DNA of 64,000 bases from Citrobacter gillenii (GTDB lineage Bacteria > Pseudomonadota > Gammaproteobacteria > Enterobacterales > Enterobacteriaceae): positions 186,001 through 250,000 of the forward strand of contig NZ_SUQN01000004.1 of the NCBI RefSeq assembly GCF_013337685.1, given 5' to 3'. Under the pieces are notes generated by a model that was not told where the DNA came from, did no database searches, and saw only the letters and a program-made list of their open reading frames with translations. Both the position numbers and the translations under genes were made by a program. Of this stretch, positions 46,660 through 55,320 are shown in pieces; position 1 is the stretch's first letter; the number at the start of each line of letters is the position of its first letter.

Positions 46660-47499
46660 ATGAATAAATACAAGTTCGAACCCTGGCTGAGTCGCTGGAA
46701 ACTCATTCCAGACGGCTCACCATTATTAACACATACATCGCAACTCCTCCCTGTTAAAACGTCAATCGATGGCATAAATGCGATGCTAAAAATTACCGAT
46801 GACCAAGAAGAACAAAGAGGTAATGCACTTATGGCATGGTGGGGAGGGAATGGAGCTGCGCAGGTTCTTTCCCATGAAAATGAGGCAACTCTTCTTGAGA
46901 GTGCCACGGGGCCCGCATCTCTGTCCACGATGTCAAGAGAAGGTCAGGACGCAGAGGCTTGCCGTATTCTGTGCCTTACAGCAAACCGACTGCACATATG
47001 TCAGAAGCAGCCAATACCACAACTAACTTCCCTTCACGTCTGGTTCCACGATCTTAAACCAGCCGCCCGGATATATGGGGGGATTCTAAAGCGGTGCGCA
47101 GAAATATCTGAAGAACTGCTATCTTCACCACATAATGTAACCACTCTACATGGCGATTTGCATCATGCTAACGTCCTTGATTTTGGGTCATCAGGTTGGC
47201 TGGCAATTGACCCAAAAGGATTGAAAGGTGAGCGAGAATTCGATTATGCCAATATTTTCACAAATCCGAATCTTGGTAATTCAGCTTCTGAAATAGCCGT
47301 TATTCCTGAAATATTTAAACAACGACTTAATATCGTGACCGAAACTGCTGGCTTGGACAGAGAGAGGCTCCTGATGTGGATCTGTGCATGGTGTGGATTA
47401 TCCGCGGCATGGACGTTGAAAAGTAACGGCACGATCTCTGTTACAACAAGAATAGCAGAACTTGCAATATCTGAACTAAACAACTGTACGGGAAGTTAA
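46660..47499 (+). CDS. APH(6)/StrB-like aminoglycoside or hydroxyurea phosphotransferase
   Basis: 279 residues, the length of StrB-type streptomycin 6-kinases. The protein-kinase-like catalytic loop is LHGDLHHANVLDFGS at about residue 166, with the metal-binding D in WLAIDPKGLKGE. The N-terminal lobe (AMLKITDDQEEQRGNALMAW, near residue 44) holds the nucleotide-binding lysine, and NEATLLESATGPASLS follows the same plan as APH(6). Several aligned residues differ, so resistance to streptomycin is not assured. It is flanked by repeat B on the left and repeat A on the right. It is AT-richer than the backbone genes. Confidence 0.82.
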   Translation: MNKYKFEPWLSRWKLIPDGSPLLTHTSQLLPVKTSIDGINAMLKITDDQEEQRGNALMAWWGGNGAAQVLSHENEATLLESATGPASLSTMSREGQDAEACRILCLTANRLHICQKQPIPQLTSLHVWFHDLKPAARIYGGILKRCAEISEELLSSPHNVTTLHGDLHHANVLDFGSSGWLAIDPKGLKGEREFDYANIFTNPNLGNSASEIAVIPEIFKQRLNIVTETAGLDRERLLMWICAWCGLSAAWTLKSNGTISVTTRIAELAISELNNCTGS

Positions 47500-47526
47500 G
47501 GTTACATTTTGTGATTATTATTGAGC

Positions 47527-47564
47527 CTTAACGTACAATGTTTTCCGTTTCTCAAACGGAGCCC
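47527..47564 (+). repeat. Island repeat A, copy 1
   Basis: A 38-bp sequence starting CTTAACGTACAAT and containing the hairpin TCCGTTT-CTC-AAACGGA. It matches 49296-49333 at 36 of 38 positions. Confidence 0.75.
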
Positions 47565-47613
47565 TTCCTGTACACTATCGTTCATAATTTGAATGACTTA
47601 GGGGTATCAGTTT

Positions 47614-48219
47614 ATGGTTAGCACAAAAGAGATGATGGAGTATTATGTCATCGATCCTCAGGATAGCTATTTTGTTAATGGTGTACCGCCGATTGAGAAT
47701 ATAGAGGTTGTTGCTTATGATCACTCATGGCCGCAAATATACTCAGCCCTAGAATCTAAAATTAAGAATAAATTAGGTTCGAATCTACTAAAAATTGATC
47801 ATGTGGGTTCTACGGCAGTACCTGGTCTGGCCGCTAAACCCGTGATTGATATTGATGTAACGGTTGCCGATGCTGAGGATGAAGAAATATATGTATTAGC
47901 GCTTGAAAGCCTTGGGTATAGATTAATTGTGCGTGAACCCCGCTTCCATGGTCATCGTCTTTTCCATTATGAAAATCCTAGAGTTAACCTACATGTTTTT
48001 ACTCAGCATACCCCTGAAACAGCACGGCATTTGCTTTTCCGAGATTGGCTTAGACTGTCAGAAAATGACCGCAAACTATATGCTGACGCCAAGCTTGAGG
48101 CAATTAAAGATTGCAGCTTTGACATTCAAAAATATCATGAAAATAAAAAGAGAGTGGTTCATGATATTTATAGAAAAATTTTCCAATCTCTTGGTTATTT
48201 AGATAGCGAAGACGCATAG
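47614..48219 (+). CDS. GrpB-family (UPF0157) nucleotidyltransferase-like protein
   Basis: 201 residues. The GrpB signature HVGSTAVPGLAAKPVIDIDV is at about residues 68-87, a nucleotidyltransferase-fold motif (GS followed by D-x-D). The N-terminal ~30 residues (MEYYVIDPQDSYFVNGVPPI) are an extension before the usual start VVAYDHSWPQIY. GrpB proteins are often found beside kinases or acetyltransferases of the antibiotic-modifying type; their substrates are unknown. It lies between two phosphotransferase-like genes, convergent with the second. Confidence 0.83.
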   Translation: MVSTKEMMEYYVIDPQDSYFVNGVPPIENIEVVAYDHSWPQIYSALESKIKNKLGSNLLKIDHVGSTAVPGLAAKPVIDIDVTVADAEDEEIYVLALESLGYRLIVREPRFHGHRLFHYENPRVNLHVFTQHTPETARHLLFRDWLRLSENDRKLYADAKLEAIKDCSFDIQKYHENKKRVVHDIYRKIFQSLGYLDSEDA

Positions 48220-48261
48220 CGTGTCCATAGATAATCCAGACGTATATTTATATCTGGACGA

Positions 48262-49053
48262 TCAGCCCGCCATGATTATCCGATTTAGCGCTGCCTGGTG
48301 TCTTATGATCCAGGCTGCACTGCGAGTTCTCCACGATATCCCCCAAAGCGGAGCAATTTCTTTGCTATCCATCGTCACTCGCGCCGAAATAGCTTCATTC
48401 GCAGCACTGAAAATCACAAAATCCCTCACTTTCTCAATAAAGCCAACGCGCTGAAAGCGTGGGACGCCATATCCATCAAGTAACATACGCATTTGATGTG
48501 CACGAACCTCAACAGAAGGGAGTCCTTGCTTTTCAGCAATATCATCATCGACTAACTGAGCATTTAGCCAGCAGGTTTGTGCAAGTTCGATCAATGGGTC
48601 AACAGGGCCGGCCTCTTCCCAATCAATGAGGGCAAAGGGTAATTGATTATGGCAGACTATATTCCAAGGCCCCATGTCGCAATGGCCTATCACTGAAGCT
48701 GTCCCTAAATCTCGACCGAACCATGGACGCCATTGAGCGTTTTCTGGCGGTAAAAAAGAACTGGTTGCCTGATGCAACTCTTTCAATATCTGCCCCAGTA
48801 ACGGTAGAGCCTCGTTTTTCCACGGCTGAGGATGGACAAAATCACCCTTCAAAAACGAAACCATTTCTCGCCCTTCTGGATCGAACCCAGTACCGACAAT
48901 CCTTGGTGAGTATTTGAAGCCAACTTTTTCCAGATGTCTGAGGAGTGCAATGGTTGTCGTTGACCAAGGAGTAGAGGCGCGGAAAACCACATCTCCCTTC
49001 TTTGTTACCAAAGATCGCCCACCTCCTTGAAGAATAATCTCACTGTCGCCCAA
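48262..49053 (-). CDS. Aminoglycoside phosphotransferase-like (APH superfamily) kinase
   Basis: 263 residues. The catalytic loop VIGHCDMGPWNIVCHNQLPF and the metal motif ALIDWEEAGPVDPLIELAQ are both intact. The N-lobe has GDVVFRASTPWSTTTIALLR. The start is TTG at 49053; no upstream ATG is in frame and a strong AGGAAGG site lies 8 nt before it. It differs from the APH(6)-like protein at 46660. Such proteins phosphorylate antibiotics or small metabolites such as choline or homoserine analogues; the substrate cannot be read here. Confidence 0.82.
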   Translation of the reverse strand: MGDSEIILQGGGRSLVTKKGDVVFRASTPWSTTTIALLRHLEKVGFKYSPRIVGTGFDPEGREMVSFLKGDFVHPQPWKNEALPLLGQILKELHQATSSFLPPENAQWRPWFGRDLGTASVIGHCDMGPWNIVCHNQLPFALIDWEEAGPVDPLIELAQTCWLNAQLVDDDIAEKQGLPSVEVRAHQMRMLLDGYGVPRFQRVGFIEKVRDFVIFSAANEAISARVTMDSKEIAPLWGISWRTRSAAWIIRHQAALNRIIMAG

Positions 49054-49621
49054 AACTTATTCCTTCCTATGTAAAACAAACGTTTTTTCAGAATACTGAT
49101 GAATTTATCGCCATTAGGTCATGGATATATCAATCAGGCTCTTGATTATATTTACCATTGAAACTGGATGCCAGCCAGGTTCAGGTAAGTTTCGCCGCTA
49201 GCGACCAGCTAAAGTTGAAAAGTACAAGAAACATCCTTAACGAACCTACGATTGCAAAGTAGCTTTTTCAATGACTGGAATGGTTAAAAAATAGTCTTAA
49301 CGTACAATATTTTCCGTTTCCCAAACGGAGCCCATGTAGGTAAGGCGGTGACCGATTCACGCTGTGAGTTCAAGGGGTAGATGCAACGCTATCCTTAATC
49401 GAAGGGATGTTGCCATGAAACCCAGATACCGGGCATCAGCGAAGTGATGTTCATTAAGAGAACGGAACGCGACTCCAATGTATGTAAATTAGCCTGACCT
49501 CGCGGATATTTCCAACTTACCGCCGTCCGATGGCGACGAGGCCAGTGCCGCGCATAGTATAGACACCCTTCTACTAGTAATTAGCTATCCGTGCGTCTAT
49601 GGCCATGCGCGGGTACTGATT
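49054..49621. other. Non-coding right border of the island
   Basis: 568 bp without a supported gene. It holds the promoter and ribosome-binding site of the TTG-started kinase, then the joined repeats A and B (49296-49355), then about 265 bp of unrecognised sequence running up to the patD stop codon. The stretch after the repeats does not look like backbone and may be decayed mobile-element DNA. Confidence 0.6.
49296..49355 (+). repeat. Island repeats A and B joined, copy 2
   Basis: Repeat A (49296-49333, hairpin TCCGTTT-CCC-AAACGGA) is followed without a gap by repeat B (49334-49355). Elsewhere A (47527) and B (46555) lie apart on either side of the APH(6)-like gene. Confidence 0.75.
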
Positions 49622-51049
49622 TTACTCGTGTTTAATCATCACATGGCGGATAACGGTGTAATCCTCGAGTCCATAAACCGACATGTCCTTACCGTAACCG
49701 GAGAGTTTTTGCCCGCCGTGCGGCATTTCGCTCACCAACGTGAAGTGGGTGTTGACCCAGGTACAGCCATACTGCAAGCGGGCGCTGAGGCGATGGGCAC
49801 GACCGACGTCTCGCGTCCAGACCGAAGATGCCAGCCCGTATTTTGAATCGTTAGCCCATGCCAGGACCTGAGCCTCATCATCAAACTGGGTGATGCTGAC
49901 CACCGGGCCGAAGACTTCCCGCTGAACGATAGCATCGTCCTGCTTCGCGCCCGCCAGCAGCGTTGGGGCAAAATAGTAGCCTGCACCCTCTACTTTTTTA
50001 CCGCCGGTGATGACTTTGATGTGCCCGAGCGCTTTGGCCTCATCCACCGCTTTGGTGATGCGATCCAAATGAGCCTGAGAGCTTACCGGCCCCAACTCTG
50101 TTGATTCATCATTCGGTGAACCGGTTTTCAGGCTGGCGACCGCCGCACCCAATTTTTCGACCAGCGCGTCGTAAATGCCTTTCTGCGCGTAAATGCGACA
50201 GGCTGCGGTGCAATCCTGCCCGGCGTTGTAATAACCGAACGTGCGTACGCCGCTCACCACCGCATCGAGATCGGCATCATCAAAAATAATAACCGGGGCC
50301 TTGCCGCCCAACTCCATATGCGTGCGCTTAATCGATGGCGCAGTATGCCCAATGATGTGTTCACCGGTAGCAATAGAGCCGGTCAGTGAAACCATGCGCA
50401 CTTTTTCATGACCGGTCAGCGGATCGCCCACGGTTTTACCACGACCAAACAGCACGTTAATCACGCCTGCCGGGAAAATATCTTTCGCCAACTCCGCCAG
50501 CTTCAGTGCCGTTAATGGGGTAATTTCGGATGGTTTAATCACCACGCAGTTACCTGCCGCCAGCGCCGGTGCCAGTTTCCACGCGGCCATCATCAGCGGA
50601 TAGTTCCACGGTGCGATAGACGCCACCACCCCCAGCGGATCGCGACGGATCATGGACGTATGCCCTTCCAGATACTCCCCGGCCGCCAGGCCGTTGACCG
50701 TACGTGCGGCACCGGCAAAGAAGCGGAAAACATCCACAATCGCCGGAATTTCATCATTTAGCACGCAGTGAAAAGGCTTACCGCAATTCAAGGATTCCAG
50801 CTCAGCAAATGTCTGCGCGTTTTCGGCGATAGTGTCCGCCAGCTTCAGTAACAGCTCTGAACGCACTTTCGGTGTGGTTTGCCCCCAGCTGGCAAAAGCC
50901 TCATCGGCGGCACGGACGGCTGCATCAACCTGCACGGTTGACGCCTCGGCAATTTCCAGGATCACGTCACCGGTAGCAGGGTTATAGACCGGCTGCTTTT
51001 CACCTTCACCGTTGACCAGTTCGCCGTTAATCAGTAATTGATGTTGCAT
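49622..51049 (-). CDS. patD: Gamma-aminobutyraldehyde dehydrogenase PatD
   Basis: 475 residues, close to E. coli PatD (YdcW). It oxidises 4-aminobutanal from putrescine to GABA with NAD+. The aldehyde dehydrogenase motifs are intact: [20 protein letters not shown] (near 145), general-base glutamate in [10 protein letters not shown] (near 247) and the nucleophilic cysteine in [12 protein letters not shown] (near 280). It is the last gene of ydcSTUV-patD, 21 bp downstream of ydcV. The island starts right after its stop. Confidence 0.96.
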   Translation of the reverse strand: MQHQLLINGELVNGEGEKQPVYNPATGDVILEIAEASTVQVDAAVRAADEAFASWGQTTPKVRSELLLKLADTIAENAQTFAELESLNCGKPFHCVLNDEIPAIVDVFRFFAGAARTVNGLAAGEYLEGHTSMIRRDPLGVVASIAPWNYPLMMAAWKLAPALAAGNCVVIKPSEITPLTALKLAELAKDIFPAGVINVLFGRGKTVGDPLTGHEKVRMVSLTGSIATGEHIIGHTAPSIKRTHMELGGKAPVIIFDDADLDAVVSGVRTFGYYNAGQDCTAACRIYAQKGIYDALVEKLGAAVASLKTGSPNDESTELGPVSSQAHLDRITKAVDEAKALGHIKVITGGKKVEGAGYYFAPTLLAGAKQDDAIVQREVFGPVVSITQFDDEAQVLAWANDSKYGLASSVWTRDVGRAHRLSARLQYGCTWVNTHFTLVSEMPHGGQKLSGYGKDMSVYGLEDYTVIRHVMIKHE

Positions 51050-51070
51050 AGCAATTTCCCATATTGTCGT

Positions 51071-51877
51071 TTATTTACCGTTTCCGGCGAGAGTGTCGCC
51101 TTCACGCGTCAGCCACCAGGCCCCTAAAATCGGCAGTGTTGTGACCGCCATCACCAGCAATGCCACTACGTTGGTCACCGGGACATCACGCGGACGTCCG
51201 AGTTGATTGAGTAGCCACAGCGGAAGTGTTCTTTCGTGTCCGGCCGTGAACGTTGTTACGATGATTTCATCAAACGACAACGCAAACGCCAGCATGCCTC
51301 CGGCCAACAGCGCCGACGCAAGATTCGGCAGCACCACATAGCGGAAGGTTTGCCAGCCGTTTGCACCCAAGTCCATTGACGCTTCAACCAGACTCCATGA
51401 TGTGCGACGAAAACGGGCCACAACGTTGTTAAATACCACTACCACACAAAACGTCGCATGCCCCACCACGATGGTCAGGAAGCCGGGTTCCAGATTGATG
51501 GTTTTAAATGCAGTCAGCAGTGCCAGACCGGTGATAATGCCCGGTAGCGCAATAGGCAAAAGCAACAACAGCGATATTGCGTTCTTGCCAAAGAAATCCC
51601 GCCGCCACAGGGCCGCCGCCGCCAGCGTTCCTAGCACCAGTGCGATGGCCGTCGACAGCGCGGCGATCTTAAGTGACAGTGTCACTGATTCCAAAATATC
51701 GCTACGCTGTGCCGCCACGCTAAACCACCGCAGCGTAAGCCCCTGCGGTGGAAAGCTAAAAGCGGCTTCCTCGGTATTAAACGCATAGGCGGCGATGATG
51801 AGGATGGGAAAGTGCAGGAAAATCACGCCACCCCATGCGGCCAGTTTGAGTAAAAACGGTGCGCGTTCAGAGTGCAT
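51071..51877 (-). CDS. ydcV: ABC transporter permease YdcV (polyamine-type)
   Basis: 268 residues with six membrane helices, PotC-like, and the [20 protein letters not shown] coupling motif near residue 165. It pairs with YdcU to form the channel. The ATG at 51877 is chosen; a TTG three bases upstream is in frame but E. coli YdcV begins MHSERAPF. It overlaps the ydcU 3' end by 11 bp. Confidence 0.95.
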   Translation of the reverse strand: MHSERAPFLLKLAAWGGVIFLHFPILIIAAYAFNTEEAAFSFPPQGLTLRWFSVAAQRSDILESVTLSLKIAALSTAIALVLGTLAAAALWRRDFFGKNAISLLLLLPIALPGIITGLALLTAFKTINLEPGFLTIVVGHATFCVVVVFNNVVARFRRTSWSLVEASMDLGANGWQTFRYVVLPNLASALLAGGMLAFALSFDEIIVTTFTAGHERTLPLWLLNQLGRPRDVPVTNVVALLVMAVTTLPILGAWWLTREGDTLAGNGK

Positions 51878-52811
51878 CAAACGCTCCCAGACGCTTCACG
51901 AACGCCAGATACAGTGCGATTAATACAATCGGCACCAGGGTGAATGCCGCCGCCATTGGCATGTTGCCGATAGCCCCTTGTTGCGAATAGACCATGTTGC
52001 CGATGAAAAAACCCGGCGGCCCCACCAGTTGCGGCACAATAAAATCACCCAGCGTCAGCGAGAAGGTAAAGATTGAACCCGCAGCAATACCGGGGATAGC
52101 CAGCGGCAGCACTACATAGCGGAAGGTCTGACGCGGGCGGGCACCCAAATCCGCCGAAGCCTGCAGCAATGACGGCGGTAACCGTTCCAGCGCAGCCTGT
52201 ACCGGCAGGATCATAAAAGGTAGCCAGATGTAGACGAAAACCAGAAAACGCCCTAATCCTGAAGTCGACAGCGTATTCCCGCCCACGGCTGGCAGCGTCA
52301 GAAACGCGGTCAGGATCGGCTCCAGCCCGAGATGGGTTAAAAACCACTGCGCCACGCCGTCTTTAGCCAACAGCAACGTCCACGCGTAGGCTTTGACGAT
52401 ATAGCTGGCCCACATTGGCAACATGACGGCGATGTAAAAAAAGGCTTTCATCTTGCCGCTGGTGTAACGCGCCATATACCACGCCATCGGAAACGCCAGA
52501 ATGGCGCTGGCAATAGTCACCGCTATTGCCATGGTCAACGTGCGTAAAATGATGTCGTAATTCGCCGGGTTAAACAGCGCCTGCAGGTTCGCCAGCGTCA
52601 GATCTGGCGTAACGGACATGGTGAAATCGTCAAAGGTATAAAACCCTTGCCACAATAGCGTCAACAATGAGCCAAAGTAGACAACACCAAACCACATCAG
52701 CGGTCCGAGCAGCAGTAAAAACAGCCCCAGCCCCGGATTACGCCAGAAATAACCTGAGATTTTGTTCAACCTGGTGGTCTGGGGAGGTGAATGTAAAACG
52801 TTCATCGCCAT
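51867..52811 (-). CDS. ydcU: ABC transporter permease YdcU (polyamine-type)
   Basis: 314 residues, PotB-like, six membrane helices after a cytoplasmic N-terminus of about 25 residues. The coupling motif [20 protein letters not shown] is near residue 210. It starts one base after the ydcT stop and overlaps ydcV, so translation through the operon is coupled. Nearly identical to E. coli YdcU. Confidence 0.95.
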   Translation of the reverse strand: MAMNVLHSPPQTTRLNKISGYFWRNPGLGLFLLLLGPLMWFGVVYFGSLLTLLWQGFYTFDDFTMSVTPDLTLANLQALFNPANYDIILRTLTMAIAVTIASAILAFPMAWYMARYTSGKMKAFFYIAVMLPMWASYIVKAYAWTLLLAKDGVAQWFLTHLGLEPILTAFLTLPAVGGNTLSTSGLGRFLVFVYIWLPFMILPVQAALERLPPSLLQASADLGARPRQTFRYVVLPLAIPGIAAGSIFTFSLTLGDFIVPQLVGPPGFFIGNMVYSQQGAIGNMPMAAAFTLVPIVLIALYLAFVKRLGAFDAL

Positions 52812-53828
52812 TCACCTCTCCTCAACCAGCGGGACCATCACGTCACGTGACCACGAGGCCATGACCTGCTGCCCCGGCGACAGCGTTGACGGCAGCGTTT
52901 CTCCCGTCAGGTTCGCCTGGCTGACCAGCAACTTTTCGCCACCAGCCAGTTTTAGCTCAAACCGCGTCGCGGCCCCCTGATACTGCACCGCCTGAATAAC
53001 GCCCGGCGCCTGCACTTCCGCGCCAGGATCATTCAAGCGAATGTGTTCCGGGCGCAGAGAGAACATTCCCTGCAGGCCGCAGACATTCGCCGACATGGCG
53101 GTATCAAAGACGTTGGATGTCCCGACAAAGCTCGCCACAAACGGCGTGCGTGGGCGCATATAGAGTTCACGGGGAGAGTCCACTTGCTCAATGCGGCCGT
53201 TATTAAACACCGCCACGCGATCGGACATCGACAGCGCCTCACCCTGATCGTGGGTAACAAAAATGAAGGTGATGCCCAGCGCCTGCTGTAGTTTTTTCAA
53301 TTCCAACTGCATCTGTTCACGCAGTTTAAGATCCAGCGCCCCAAGCGGTTCATCCAGCAGCAGCACGCGTGGTTCATTAACCAGCGCGCGAGCGATCGCC
53401 ACGCGCTGGCGCTGTCCACCGGAAAGCTGCGACGGTTTACGCTCATAAACGAAGCCGAGCGCCACCTTCTCCAGCGCTTCTCGCGCTTTGGCATGGCGCT
53501 GTTTTTTATCCATCCCTTTGACCATCAACCCATAGGCCACGTTATCGAGGATCGACATATGCGGAAACAACGCGTAATCCTGAAATACCGTGTTGACGTC
53601 CCGCTCCCAGGGCGGCAACTCGCTGGCCTGCTTGCCAAAAATGCTAATTGCACCGCCTGACAGCTGTTCAAAACCAGCTATCAGGCGCAGACAGGTAGTT
53701 TTGCCAGAGCCGGATGGCCCCAGCATAGAGAAAAACTCACCATCGTTAATCGCAATACTGACCCCATCGACGGCACGAACGTCCCCGTACAATCGCGAGA
53801 CATTGTTAAATTCCACTGCGTACGTCAT
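52812..53828 (-). CDS. ydcT: ABC transporter ATPase YdcT (polyamine-type)
   Basis: 338 residues, PotA-like. Walker A GPSGSGKTT near residue 39, signature LSGGQRQRVAIARALV near 135, Walker B VLLLDEPLGALD near 157, and a C-terminal TOBE regulatory domain. It energises YdcU-YdcV for the ligand delivered by YdcS. Confidence 0.95.
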   Translation of the reverse strand: MTYAVEFNNVSRLYGDVRAVDGVSIAINDGEFFSMLGPSGSGKTTCLRLIAGFEQLSGGAISIFGKQASELPPWERDVNTVFQDYALFPHMSILDNVAYGLMVKGMDKKQRHAKAREALEKVALGFVYERKPSQLSGGQRQRVAIARALVNEPRVLLLDEPLGALDLKLREQMQLELKKLQQALGITFIFVTHDQGEALSMSDRVAVFNNGRIEQVDSPRELYMRPRTPFVASFVGTSNVFDTAMSANVCGLQGMFSLRPEHIRLNDPGAEVQAPGVIQAVQYQGAATRFELKLAGGEKLLVSQANLTGETLPSTLSPGQQVMASWSRDVMVPLVEER

Positions 53829-53844
53829 AAAACCCCCAGCGGAA

Positions 53845-54990
53845 TCAGCGACCGCCCATAATGGCTATGTAATCTTGCGTCCAGCGACTGTAAGGAACGA
53901 ACTTGCCCCCTTCGGCGATCGGCGTTTTCCAGAAGGCGATTTTGTCGAAATAGCTATAGCCATTGGTTTCACATCCTTTTTCACCCAGCAGCGGGCTGGC
54001 TTTGCATCCCTCAGGCACGACCGGCAGCGATCCAAACCAGGCGGCAACGTCGCCCTGCACTTTCGGGGTTAATGACCAGTTCATCCATTTGTAAGCACAG
54101 ACCGGATGTTTTGCTTCGCTGTGCAACATGGTGGTATCCGCCCAGCCGGTAACCCCTTCTTTTGGGAAGACGGTGGCGACAGGTTGCCCTTCAGCCTTCA
54201 GGGCGTTAGCTTGATAAGGCCATGCGCTGGAAGCGACAACACCTTCGTTTTTAAAATCACTCATTTGCACGGTGGTGTCATGCCAGTAGCGATGGATCAG
54301 ACTATGCTGATCTCTCAGGACCTTAATGACGGCCTGATACTGTTTCTCGGTCAGCTGATAGGGGTCGGTAATGCCCAGTTGTGGTTGGGTGGCTTTAACA
54401 AATAACGCCGCATCGGCGATATAAATCGGACCGTCGTAAGCCTGGACGCGCCCTTTATTGCTTTTGCCGTCTTCCAGGGTTTGCGCTACAAACACCACTT
54501 TCCAGCTATCCGGCGGCGTTGGGAAGGTCTTGGTGTTGTACATCAGCAGGTTTGGCCCCCACTGATACGGTGTGCCGTACACTTTTCCCCCGACATTAAA
54601 CCATTCGCCGTTGACTACACGCGGATCGATGATTTTCCAGTTCGGAATAAGTGCAGTATTAATAGGTTGAACACGTTTCCCCATAATTAAACGCAGTGAC
54701 GCGTCACCGGATGCCGTGACCAGGTCATATCCGCCTTTTGCCATCAGGCTAACCATTTCGTCTGAGGTGGCCGCCGTTTTCACATTCACCGCGCAGCCCG
54801 TTTCCTTCTCAAACTGTGAGACCCAGTCATATTGTTTATCCGTTTGGCCACGTTCGATATACCCCGGCCAGGCAATAATATCCAGGCGTCCTTCTGGTTT
54901 ATCTAATGATGTTGGGGGTTCAGCTGCGTGGGCGGTCATCAGTGTCATACTGAGCGCACACAGGCTCGTGAGGGCAAATTGCTTGCTCAT
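53845..54990 (-). CDS. ydcS: Periplasmic polyamine-type binding protein YdcS
   Basis: 381 residues. The signal peptide ends at MTAHAAEPP near residue 22. The mature protein is PotD/PotF-like (DIIAWPGYIERGQTDKQYDW at the start, MWNTKTF-like LLMYNTKTFPTPPDSW in the middle). E. coli YdcS is also reported to have poly-3-hydroxybutyrate synthase activity. It is the first gene of ydcSTUV-patD and is separated from ydcR by 330 bp including the ydcR terminator. Confidence 0.94.
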   Translation of the reverse strand: MSKQFALTSLCALSMTLMTAHAAEPPTSLDKPEGRLDIIAWPGYIERGQTDKQYDWVSQFEKETGCAVNVKTAATSDEMVSLMAKGGYDLVTASGDASLRLIMGKRVQPINTALIPNWKIIDPRVVNGEWFNVGGKVYGTPYQWGPNLLMYNTKTFPTPPDSWKVVFVAQTLEDGKSNKGRVQAYDGPIYIADAALFVKATQPQLGITDPYQLTEKQYQAVIKVLRDQHSLIHRYWHDTTVQMSDFKNEGVVASSAWPYQANALKAEGQPVATVFPKEGVTGWADTTMLHSEAKHPVCAYKWMNWSLTPKVQGDVAAWFGSLPVVPEGCKASPLLGEKGCETNGYSYFDKIAFWKTPIAEGGKFVPYSRWTQDYIAIMGGR

Positions 54991-55281
54991 AACGTCTTAC
55001 TCCTGTCGAAAAAAAATAATGAGCGGCAGCCTTGCCGTAAATATATGTCCTTTCCTAAAAGTAGTCGGGGTGTTGGCAGCGTTCCTGCTGGCGCAAGGAA
55101 ATTTAATCAGGTTGTGAGCTAACGCTCATTACGCTGTCAGTTATTGCAACGTTATTTAATCTTCTGGAGTATAGACAACGAGTTAGATGCACTGAGGGGA
55201 ATAATTAGAGGTATTGATATTTTGTATGGTTGCACCTGAAGAAATAACATCGTGATTTTACTGGTGCTATTTCAAAAATAA
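54991..55281. other. Promoter region of the ydcSTUV-patD operon
   Basis: Non-coding, AT-rich in the half nearer ydcR. It must hold the minus-strand promoter of ydcS. I see no strong palindrome or sigma-54 site in the correct orientation. Confidence 0.6.
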
Positions 55282-55316
55282 GAATGGGCTATTCTTTTAT
55301 ATTGAATAGCCCATTC
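55282..55316 (-). terminator. Intrinsic terminator of ydcR
   Basis: A 13-bp perfect stem GAATGGGCTATTC (55282-55294) and GAATAGCCCATTC (55304-55316). On the minus strand it is followed by TTATTTTTG, directly after the ydcR stop. Confidence 0.88.
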
Positions 55317-55320
55317 ATTA

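Noticed and set aside
47527-47564. Repeat A as an integron attC site
   Set aside because: It has a short TTAAC sequence and a hairpin, but lacks paired GTTRRRY and RYYYAAC boxes in the proper layout, and no integrase is present.
55070-55092. TTGGCAG-N5-CTGCT as a sigma-54 promoter near ydcS
   Set aside because: It points away from ydcS on the plus strand and lacks the strict GG/GC spacing match; no gene lies downstream in that direction.
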